This document shows positions 1 through 6,465 of a DNA stretch of 36,762 nucleotides, piece after piece. The stretch comes from an uncultured Oscillibacter sp. (GTDB lineage: Bacteria; Bacillota; Clostridia; Oscillospirales; Oscillospiraceae): positions 1 to 36,762 of the forward strand of contig CAJUQQ010000018.1 of assembly GCA_910588175.1 (NCBI GenBank), given 5' to 3'. The translations under genes and the position numbers were made by a program. The notes beneath the pieces were generated by a model. It made no database searches. It was given only the letters and a program-made list of their open reading frames with translations, and had not been told where the DNA came from. The number at the start of each line of letters is the position of its first letter. Positions within the stretch are counted from its first letter, which is position 1.

Positions 1-134
1 ACTGCGGCTTCACCGAGGAGGACTTCAAGAAGTTCCCCCAGAGCGTGGAGGCCAATCAGCAGCGGCTCATGACCAACGCCTACTATCCCTTCGATCTGGA
101 GAGCGAGGAGGCTATCTATCGTAAGTGCTTCTGA
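1..134 (+). CDS. C-terminal 43 residues of a probable iron-containing alcohol dehydrogenase
   Basis: An open frame runs in from the window edge (first complete codon at base 3) and stops at TGA 132-134. The visible tail has the pattern GFTEEDFKKFPQSV, then NQQRL, then a hydrophobic/tyrosine patch, and ends EEAIYRKCF. This resembles the C-terminal helices of clostridial group III iron-dependent alcohol dehydrogenases (typically ..ENQQRLL..N.Y.PL....I..IY). The metal site and cofactor fold lie outside the window, so the assignment rests on this tail alone. A GC-rich hairpin follows 28 bp after the stop, consistent with the end of a transcription unit. Confidence 0.5.
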   Translation, partial: CGFTEEDFKKFPQSVEANQQRLMTNAYYPFDLESEEAIYRKCF

Positions 135-162
135 GGTAAGCAAAAGACTTTATCCAAGGTGG

Positions 163-188
163 ACCGGCGCGGCTTTCGCCGCGCCGGT
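163..188 (+). terminator. Hairpin after the first gene
   Basis: A perfect 10-bp stem, ACCGGCGCGG (163-172) with its complement at 179-188, closes a 6-nt loop. Downstream is only pyrimidine-rich (CCCTTTTTCT at 200-209), so termination is likely but the U-tract is displaced. Confidence 0.6.
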
Positions 189-228
189 CTTGTCCGTATC
201 CCTTTTTCTGCCGCCTTACTAAAGGTAT

Positions 229-257
229 TTGCCAAACACCTGCCTTTCAGGTATAAT
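229..257 (+). promoter_or_regulatory. Sigma-A promoter of the response-regulator operon, with an inverted repeat in the spacer
   Basis: TTGCCA (229-234), a 17-bp spacer and a perfect TATAAT (252-257) lie about 35 bp upstream of the response-regulator start. An inverted repeat, ACCTG-N5-CAGGT (238-252), fills the spacer and touches the -10 box. This is where a repressor or autoregulator could bind. That role is inferred from position only. Confidence 0.8.
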
Positions 258-292
258 CTCCATGACACCATAAAACTGGAGGCGAGACCCCT

Positions 293-976
293 ATGGCAAA
301 AATCCTGGTTGTGGAGGACGACCTGGCCTTGAGCGCGGGGCTGTGCTTCGCGCTGGACAGCTCCGACTGTCTCACCGTCGCGGCCTACACCTGCCAAAAG
401 GCCCGTCAGCTTTTAAAAGCCGACCCCTTCGACCTGGTAATTCTGGACGTAAACCTTCCCGACGGAAGCGGCTTTGACCTCTGCCGGGAAATCAAACTCT
501 CCGCTCCGGAACAGCCGGTCATTTTCCTGACCGCCAACGACCTGGAGCGGGACGAGCTGACCGGCTTCGACCTGGGCGCGGACGACTACATCACCAAGCC
601 CTTCAGCATTCAGGTCCTCAAGCGCCGGGTAGAGGCGGTCCTGCGCCGGGGCTCCTCCAAGTCCGGAGACAGCGGTTTTGACGACGGATTCCTCCGCCTG
701 GATTTCCACTCCCTGACCGCCCTCCGGGGCGGCGAGAAACTGGCCATTACGCCCAACGAATACAAGCTCCTGCGGCTTTTGACGGCCAATGCCGGGGCTG
801 TGGTGACACGGCGGCTTCTGCTGGAAAAGCTGTGGGACAGCGGCGGCAATTTTATTGACGACCACACCCTCACCGTGACCATGAACCGCCTGCGCGCCAA
901 AATTGAGGACGCCGGACATACCTACATTCAGACCGTCCGGGGCATGGGCTACGTCTGGTTGGGAGCGCGGGCATGA
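293..976 (+). CDS. OmpR-family response regulator
   Basis: A 227-aa DNA-binding response regulator. The N-terminal receiver domain shows the acidic pair D9/D10, the phospho-acceptor D52 in LDVNLPDGSG, T80 in FLTAND and K102 in TKPF. The C-terminal half (about 130-225) is an OmpR/PhoB winged helix ending in TYIQTVRGMGYVW. It overlaps the downstream kinase by ATGA, so the two are translationally coupled and are a cognate pair. By analogy with BceR-type systems it probably activates the neighbouring ABC transporter genes. Three 11-bp-spaced TGT repeats at 2738-2770 are its best candidate target. The start follows a GGAGGCGAGA-type ribosome site. Confidence 0.95.
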   Translation: MAKILVVEDDLALSAGLCFALDSSDCLTVAAYTCQKARQLLKADPFDLVILDVNLPDGSGFDLCREIKLSAPEQPVIFLTANDLERDELTGFDLGADDYITKPFSIQVLKRRVEAVLRRGSSKSGDSGFDDGFLRLDFHSLTALRGGEKLAITPNEYKLLRLLTANAGAVVTRRLLLEKLWDSGGNFIDDHTLTVTMNRLRAKIEDAGHTYIQTVRGMGYVWLGARA

Positions 977-1977
977 GACGGGACAACGCCATACCCCTCC
1001 TCCTGTCCCTGGCGGCGGCGCTTCTGGTTCTGTCGGGACTGCTGGAGCTCCCGACCGTGATTTTCTATCCCGCGGCCGCCGGTCTGGGACTGGCGGTCCT
1101 GCTTCTGACGCTTCTGTGGAAACGCCGCCAGGAGCGGCGGGAGTCCGCTTTTGCCAACAGCGTTTGCGAAACCCTGGACACTCTGATGGATGGCCGGGAA
1201 CCGGAGAACTACCATCCCTACGAGGACTCCCAGCTCTCCAAGGTGCAGGGACAACTCCTGCAATACCATGACCGGACCCAGGCGGGACAGCGGCAGAGTG
1301 AGGCGGACAAGCAGACCATTCAGGAGCTCGTCAGCGACATCTCCCACCAGGTGAAAACGCCCATCGCCAACATCCGAATGTTCACGGACATCCTCCGCCA
1401 GCCGGAGCTTCCGGAGGAAAAGCGGAAGGAATTCCTCTCCACCCTGGCGGCACAGGTCCATAAGCTGGACTTCCTCATGCAGTCCCTCATCAAAATGTCC
1501 CGCCTGGAGGCCGGAACATTCGCCCTGCATATGGAGGACGCCAGCTTGTATGACACCATCGCCCAGGCGGTAAGCGGCATCCTGACGGCGGCGGAGAGAA
1601 AGCACATTCAAATCAGCGTGGACTGCGACAGCCGGGAGACTGTCCGGCACGACCCCAAGTGGACCGCAGAGGCCCTGGGGAATCTCCTGGACAACGCGGT
1701 GAAATACACGCCGGAGGGCGGGAGCGTTCACATCCGCGTCCGCCCCTGGCAGTTCTACACCCGCGTCGACATCACAGACACCGGGATTGGAATTCCGGAG
1801 GAGCACTGCAACGACGTATTCAAACGCTTTTACCGGGCACAGTCCTCCGCCGCGTCGGAGGGCGTGGGGCTGGGACTATATCTGGCCCGGGGAATCATCA
1901 CCCGGCAGAGAGGGTATATCACCCTGAAATCCGAGGTGGGAAAGGGGTCTTCCTTTTCCGTGTTCCTGCTGCGGTAG
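973..1977 (+). CDS. Intramembrane-sensing (BceS-like) sensor histidine kinase
   Basis: A 334-aa kinase. Two hydrophobic helices (about 6-22 and 28-48) are separated by only a few residues, so there is almost no extracellular sensor. This is typical of kinases that sense through a partner ABC transporter. The dimerisation/phosphoacceptor segment is SDISHQVKTPIANIRMF, with H125. The ATPase half has the N box LGNLLDNAVKYTPEGG, the G1 box DTGIGIPEEH and the G2 box GVGLGLYLARGI. The length matches BceS-type kinases (about 330 aa). The start overlaps the regulator stop (ATGA). Peptide-antibiotic sensing is inferred from architecture and neighbours. Confidence 0.93.
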   Translation: MRRDNAIPLLLSLAAALLVLSGLLELPTVIFYPAAAGLGLAVLLLTLLWKRRQERRESAFANSVCETLDTLMDGREPENYHPYEDSQLSKVQGQLLQYHDRTQAGQRQSEADKQTIQELVSDISHQVKTPIANIRMFTDILRQPELPEEKRKEFLSTLAAQVHKLDFLMQSLIKMSRLEAGTFALHMEDASLYDTIAQAVSGILTAAERKHIQISVDCDSRETVRHDPKWTAEALGNLLDNAVKYTPEGGSVHIRVRPWQFYTRVDITDTGIGIPEEHCNDVFKRFYRAQSSAASEGVGLGLYLARGIITRQRGYITLKSEVGKGSSFSVFLLR

Positions 1978-1989
1978 ACGAGGGACTTT

Positions 1990-2655
1990 ATGGACATTGT
2001 AACGGTTCACCATCTGAAAAAATACTTCGGCGAGGGCCCCTGGCAGGTGCGGGCCGTGGACGGGATAGACCTCTCCATCGAAAAGGGAAAGCTCACCGCC
2101 ATAATCGGGGCCTCCGGCAGCGGAAAGACCACGCTCCTAAACCTGATCGGCGGGCTGTACCCGCCTACGGAGGGAACCGTGACCGTGGACGGCGTGGACC
2201 TTGGCTCCCTGCGGGAGGAGGAGCGGACCGTTTTCCGCCGCCGGAGGGTGGGCTTTGTTTTCCAGGGCCGCGGCCTGGTGCCGGAGCTCACCGTCCGGGA
2301 GAACATCCTGCTTCCCCTGGCACTGGACGGCTCCAGGCCGGACGAGGTCTTTTTCGCGGAGCTCACCGAATTGCTGGGACTGAAAAGCAAGCTGGACTGC
2401 TTTCCCCATATGCTCTCCGGCGGCGGGCAGCAATGCGCCGCCATCGCCCGGGCACTGATCACCCGGCCCTCCATCATCCTGGCCGACGAGCCCACAGGGA
2501 GCTTTGACGCCAAAACCAGCCAGAACGTAGCGGGGCTTTTGAAGATGACCACAGACGTTTTTCACCAAACCCTGCTCTTGATTACCCACAATGTGGAGCT
2601 CGCCCAGCTGGCCGACCGCGTGGTACGCCTCCGGGACGGGCGCGTCGTACCATAG
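1990..2655 (+). CDS. ABC transporter ATPase with divergent signature motif
   Basis: A 221-aa ATPase of the LolD/MacB/BceA family. Walker A is GASGSGKT (40-47), the Q-loop glutamine is Q92, and Walker B with D-loop is IILADEPTGSFDAKT from about 162. The signature reads LSGGGQQCAAIAR (142-154), where the family and the paralogue at 5422-6090 have LSGGQQQRAAIAR. The glutamine after the glycines is therefore glycine and the conserved arginine is cysteine. The Q-loop context (FQGRGLVPEL) and D-loop (SFDAKT) also deviate. The catalytic Walker residues are intact, so it may still hydrolyse ATP. It lies 12 bp behind the kinase with a weak ribosome site and shares its operon. Confidence 0.92.
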   Translation: MDIVTVHHLKKYFGEGPWQVRAVDGIDLSIEKGKLTAIIGASGSGKTTLLNLIGGLYPPTEGTVTVDGVDLGSLREEERTVFRRRRVGFVFQGRGLVPELTVRENILLPLALDGSRPDEVFFAELTELLGLKSKLDCFPHMLSGGGQQCAAIARALITRPSIILADEPTGSFDAKTSQNVAGLLKMTTDVFHQTLLLITHNVELAQLADRVVRLRDGRVVP

Positions 2656-2737
2656 CCCCCCACTGCCGGCGCTCCGTATTCCATCGGGCGCCGGCTTTTC
2701 CGCCCATTTTCAGACAAACCAGGAAAAGGCACAAAAC

Positions 2738-2781
2738 TGTAACACGGCTGTACCGTAATTGTGACATTGGGCTGGTATGCT
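2738..2781 (+). promoter_or_regulatory. Candidate response-regulator box (three 11-bp direct repeats) and -10 of the permease operon
   Basis: TGTAAC (2738), TGTACC (2749) and TGTGAC (2760) recur exactly every 11 bp, the helical phasing used by OmpR/PhoB-type regulators. A -10-like TATGCT (2776-2781) follows, with no recognisable -35, as expected for an activator-dependent promoter where the last repeat takes the -35 place. The spacing from the last half-site to the -10 is like that of Pho boxes. The permease start at 2814 follows an AGGAGG ribosome site. Confidence 0.6.
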
Positions 2782-2813
2782 TTGGTCAGCAAGAAATTCA
2801 GGAGGACCTTCCC

Positions 2814-5402
2814 ATGGAAGACATGCTGAAAACCCTGACCCGGCGGAGCTTTGCCGCCAGCCGGGCACGGAACTGGATTGCCGTGCTGGCCATCGCCCTC
2901 ACGGCGGTCCTCTTCACCGCCATCGCCACCATCGCCCTCGGCACGATGGAATCCTTTACGCTGACCCTGCAAATGCAGAAAATGAGCCGATCCGACGGCG
3001 ACATCCGGTACATGACGGCAGAGCAGTTCGAGTCCCTGGGGCAGGCGGATTTCATCCGGACGGCGGGCCTGCGGATGCCGGTGGCCTACCTCAGCAACGC
3101 CGTCCGGCACAACATTGAGTTCAACGTCCAGGATGAAATTCAGGCGGAGCTGACCTTCTGCGCCCCCACCCACGGCCGGACGCCCGCCGCGCCCAACGAG
3201 GTGGTCGCCTCCGACCTGGCCCTGCGGGACCTGGGCGTGGAGCCGGAGGAAGGGGCGGAAATCACCGTCACCTTTACCGCCCACGGCCAGGACTACGCCC
3301 TCCCCATGGTGGTCTCCGGCTGGTACGAGGCCCTTGGCGGCCAGCTGAGCGTGATGTGGGCCGGGACCGCCTTTCGGGAGGCCCACCCGGAGATCTTCCG
3401 GTATACGTTCCACGAGGACAGCGACATGGCCGGGACCTATTTCTCCGATTTCACCGCCTACAGCCCCCTGGGGCTGGAGAAAAAGCTCCGGGAGCTGGTC
3501 TATGACCTGGGCGGCGAACCGGACGACCAGACGGCCCCCAACTATCTCCTGACCGCCGTAAACCAGGCCACCAACGTCCGGCCCAACGCCTTCCAGATCG
3601 CGTCGGCGGCGGCCTTTGCCGCGCTGTTCATGCTCTGTGGCTATTTGCTGATTTTCAACGTGTTCGACATTGCCGTCATGCAGGACATCCGCCGCTTCGG
3701 CCTCTACCGGACCATCGGCATGAGCCGGAAACAGGTCCGGACCCTGATAAACCGGCAGGCCCTCTGGCTCAGCGGCATCGGCATCCCGCTGGGGCTGCTG
3801 GGGGGATTTTTCATCGGAAGGGCCGCCCTGCCTCTGATCATGGGCATGGTTGTCACCGAGTATCAGAACCTTGCCGCCGAGGTTTCTCCCTCTCCGGTTC
3901 TCTTCCTGTCCGCCGCAGCACTGACGGCGCTGACCGTCTTTTGCAGCACCCGGAAGCCCGTCCGGGCCGCCGCCAACACCCCGCCCATGGAGGCCTTCCG
4001 CTACGTGGAGCGCTTCGGCGGGGGCCGGTCCTCCCGCCGGAGCGCCCCGGGGGCCAGCATCCCCCGGCTGGCCTGGTCCAACCTGGGGCGGAACCGGCGG
4101 CGGACCGCGTTCATCATGCTGTCCCTGACGCTGTGCGTGGTGCTTCTGAACTGCGCGGGCACGGCGGCGGACAGCGTGGACGTGGAGAAAGAAACGGCCT
4201 TTATGATCCGCACGGACTTCGCCGTGGTAAACACGGCCAGCTCCAGCAATGTCCGGGGCTTCTTCCGGCGCTCCGACGCCCTGCGGGCGGAGACCGTCGC
4301 GGATATCGCCGCCCGGCCCGGGGTCACCGGCGGCTCGGCGATCTACAAAAACACGGCGGAGGACACCAACGTCACCTATGACTTCGGCCATCCCCTGACG
4401 GGGGAGACCTTCGTAATGGAGGAGACCGGCCTCACCTTCGGCTCGGATGGGTACCGGAGCTTCGGCCTGGGCGATGACGGGCGGATGCTCTGCAACGTCT
4501 ACGGAATGGAGGAAGCCGCCCTGGCCCGGATGGACCTGCGGGAGGGAGAGACGGACGCCCATATCCTCTACGAGAAAATGTCCGCCGGGGAGGGCGTGCT
4601 GGTAGGCGTACACATCGACCGCCGGGACATGTCCCTCGTCCCGGATCTGGATTTGGTAGACGTCGGTCAGAACATCACGGTCTACAAAAACGGCTCTCCG
4701 GTGATGAAGCTGCCGGTGCTGGCAAAAGCCGCCCAAACTTCGGACGACGCGGAAATCGGTTATATCAGCAGCGGCCCTCTCAAGACCGGCGGAGACGGTC
4801 TGAATCTGTACCTTCCCGCCGGCGTTTATGAGGAGCTGTACGACGTTCCGACGGTCTACAAATACTCCTTTGACATTGAGGAGGGCTGCGAGGCGGAGAT
4901 GACGGCGTTTCTGGAGGACTACATGGAGAAAACGGACCCGGACATGAACTATCTCTCCGCCCGGGAGGCCCGGGAGAGCTCCGAGGCAACCCAGCGGATG
5001 ATCCGCTTTGTGGGCGGCTTCGTGGGGCTGATCTTCGGCCTCGCCGGGGTGCTGAACCTGATCAACACCATCGTCACCACGATTCTGACCCGCCGCCATG
5101 AGTTTGCCGCCATGGAGAGCGTGGGCATGACCCGGCGGCAGCTGACCGGCATGATGGTGTGGGAAGGGGTCTATTACGCGGCGGGAGCCTGCCTGCTGGG
5201 GCTCAGCCTGTCGGCGGCGCTGAACCTGACGCTGGTGAAGCGCGTGGTGGATTCCATGTGGCAGTTCACCTTCCGCTTTACCCTGCTTCCCGCCCTGGGC
5301 GCCTGCGGGGCTTTGCTGGCGGTGTCCGCCGTTGTACCGGTGCTGGCCCTGCGCGCCTTTCATCAGGGCAGCATTGTGGAACAGCTCCGCGTGGCGGAGT
5401 GA
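2814..5402 (+). CDS. ABC transporter permease with two FtsX domains
   Basis: An 862-aa membrane protein. A first helix at about 20-43 is followed by a large hydrophilic domain (about 50-260), then three helices (about 263-375). A second unit begins with a helix around 430-455, has another large extracytoplasmic domain, and ends with three helices from about 715. This eight-helix, two-FtsX-domain layout is that of MacB/LolE/SalY-like permeases, which act on substrates in or near the membrane rather than forming a channel. It differs from BceB (ten helices, one loop domain). It has its own candidate promoter with RR-type repeats and is followed after 19 bp by its ATPase, so the pair forms the transporter. 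Substrate unknown; lantibiotic or lipid-targeting peptide is a guess from the adjacent two-component system. Confidence 0.9.
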   Translation: MEDMLKTLTRRSFAASRARNWIAVLAIALTAVLFTAIATIALGTMESFTLTLQMQKMSRSDGDIRYMTAEQFESLGQADFIRTAGLRMPVAYLSNAVRHNIEFNVQDEIQAELTFCAPTHGRTPAAPNEVVASDLALRDLGVEPEEGAEITVTFTAHGQDYALPMVVSGWYEALGGQLSVMWAGTAFREAHPEIFRYTFHEDSDMAGTYFSDFTAYSPLGLEKKLRELVYDLGGEPDDQTAPNYLLTAVNQATNVRPNAFQIASAAAFAALFMLCGYLLIFNVFDIAVMQDIRRFGLYRTIGMSRKQVRTLINRQALWLSGIGIPLGLLGGFFIGRAALPLIMGMVVTEYQNLAAEVSPSPVLFLSAAALTALTVFCSTRKPVRAAANTPPMEAFRYVERFGGGRSSRRSAPGASIPRLAWSNLGRNRRRTAFIMLSLTLCVVLLNCAGTAADSVDVEKETAFMIRTDFAVVNTASSSNVRGFFRRSDALRAETVADIAARPGVTGGSAIYKNTAEDTNVTYDFGHPLTGETFVMEETGLTFGSDGYRSFGLGDDGRMLCNVYGMEEAALARMDLREGETDAHILYEKMSAGEGVLVGVHIDRRDMSLVPDLDLVDVGQNITVYKNGSPVMKLPVLAKAAQTSDDAEIGYISSGPLKTGGDGLNLYLPAGVYEELYDVPTVYKYSFDIEEGCEAEMTAFLEDYMEKTDPDMNYLSAREARESSEATQRMIRFVGGFVGLIFGLAGVLNLINTIVTTILTRRHEFAAMESVGMTRRQLTGMMVWEGVYYAAGACLLGLSLSAALNLTLVKRVVDSMWQFTFRFTLLPALGACGALLAVSAVVPVLALRAFHQGSIVEQLRVAE

Positions 5403-5421
5403 CGCAGAAAGGAGACACGTG

Positions 5422-6090
5422 ATGGAAAGCATTTTAAAAGCGGCCGGCCTCAAAAAGTATTACGGCAGCGGCGACACCCAGGTCCGGGCCCTGGACGGCG
5501 TGGACCTGGAAATCGAGCGGGGGAAATTCACCGCCATCATCGGCACCTCCGGCAGCGGGAAATCCACCCTGCTGAATATACTGGGCGGCCTGGACGTGCC
5601 CACGGAGGGAAGCGTCCGGATCGGCGGCACGGAGCTGTCGGGGCTGGACCGGGAACAGGCCGCCATTTTCCGCCGGAAGCAGATCGGCTTCGTCTTTCAG
5701 AACTACAATTTGATTCCTGTGCTGACGGTGTGGGAAAACATTGTCTTCCCTCTCTCCCTGGACAGGCAGAGGCCGGATCGGATGTTCATTATGAAGGTGG
5801 TGAAGCTCCTGGGACTGGAGGAAAAGCTGGACAGCCTGCCCGGCCAGCTCTCCGGCGGCCAGCAGCAGCGGGCGGCGATTGCCCGGGCGCTGGCGTCCAA
5901 GCCCGCCATCCTTCTGGCGGACGAGCCGACAGGGAACCTGGACTCCAAGACCAGCGACGATGTGATGGGATTGCTGCAAATGAGCAGCCGGGAATTTCAC
6001 CAGACGATTGTGATGATTACCCACAACCCGGAGATCGCCCAGAGGGCGGACCGGATCGTGCGGATTGAGGACGGACGGATTGTGGCCTGA
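5422..6090 (+). CDS. ABC transporter ATPase (canonical MacB/LolD type)
   Basis: A 222-aa ATPase partnering the upstream permease. Walker A is GTSGSGKS (41-48), Q-loop Q93, signature LSGGQQQR (143-150), Walker B ILLADE (163-168) and D-loop GNLDSKT. The H-loop histidine is in MITHNPE. All motifs are canonical, unlike the paralogue at 1990-2655, with which it shares most of its length. The chosen ATG at 5422 has AAAGGAGA 8 bp upstream. A longer in-frame start at 5332 lies inside the permease and has no ribosome site. A strong terminator follows at 6191-6225. Confidence 0.95.
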   Translation: MESILKAAGLKKYYGSGDTQVRALDGVDLEIERGKFTAIIGTSGSGKSTLLNILGGLDVPTEGSVRIGGTELSGLDREQAAIFRRKQIGFVFQNYNLIPVLTVWENIVFPLSLDRQRPDRMFIMKVVKLLGLEEKLDSLPGQLSGGQQQRAAIARALASKPAILLADEPTGNLDSKTSDDVMGLLQMSSREFHQTIVMITHNPEIAQRADRIVRIEDGRIVA

Positions 6091-6190
6091 GCGGGCAGGT
6101 GGCGGCGGACTTCGCCGGAAACACAAACCAGCTATCGCCGCGTTCCCCTGCCGGGCCGGAAGGCGGCAAAGCGAATCCCCCGGCCGTACC

Positions 6191-6225
6191 AGGACCTTTG
6201 AAATTCCGTGAATTTCAAAGGTCCT
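6191..6225 (+). terminator. Strong intrinsic terminator of the ABC operon
   Basis: A perfect 15-bp stem (6191-6205 with 6211-6225, loop CCGTG) is followed by TTTCCGTTTTT. It separates the transporter block from the accessory region to the right. Confidence 0.92.
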
Positions 6226-6390
6226 TTTCCGTTTTTCATGGCTGTCCACCGCCGCGGGTTGGACCAAGCGGTGAACCTGCGGAAGCCCGGAACGGAAATC
6301 ATAGGCGGCGCTGTGGAGAAGATTTCCCAACGCTTGTAGAGCTTGTGAATTGCGCGGGTAAAATCGCAGTAGACGCCGGAATGAAATTTG

Positions 6391-6399
6391 TGGTAAAAT
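6391..6399 (+). promoter_or_regulatory. Possible extended -10 promoter of the NACHT gene
   Basis: TGGTAAAAT gives an extended -10 (TG-N-TAAAAT). The only -35 candidate is a poor TAGACG at 6370-6375. Transcription would start about 60 bp before the coding region and include a small hairpin at 6421-6439. Confidence 0.4.
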
Positions 6400-6465
6400 G
6401 AGTCGTTCTATATCGCCCGAAAGGCGGCTTTGCCGCTTTTCAAGGCCTAATAAGGGGGGGGTACT

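Larger units (their letters stand above)
6091..6465. other. Intergenic region between the ABC operon and the NACHT gene
   Basis: After the terminator there is no supported gene: a 100-codon open frame here runs straight through the terminator hairpin and has no ribosome site. Near the right end are an extended -10 (TGG-TAAAAT, -10 at 6394-6399) with a weak TAGACG 18 bp upstream, a short hairpin (6421-6439, GCGGC/GCCGC core) and an eight-G run (6454-6461) that supplies the ribosome site of the next gene. Confidence 0.6.

Noticed and set aside
2814..5402. Assignment of the permease as BceB
   Set aside because: BceB has ten helices and one large loop domain. This protein shows eight helices and two large extracytoplasmic domains, so only the kinase and regulator are Bce-like.
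2562..5453. 963-codon minus-strand open frame opposite the permease and first ATPase
   Set aside because: It is the antisense shadow of GC-rich genes. The plus-strand frame has clear permease and ATPase motifs, and the antisense product is a low-complexity Gly/His/Pro/Arg mix without a ribosome site.
6099..6401. 100-codon plus-strand frame between the ABC operon and the NACHT gene
   Set aside because: It runs through the strong terminator at 6191-6225, has no ribosome site and has shadow-like composition.
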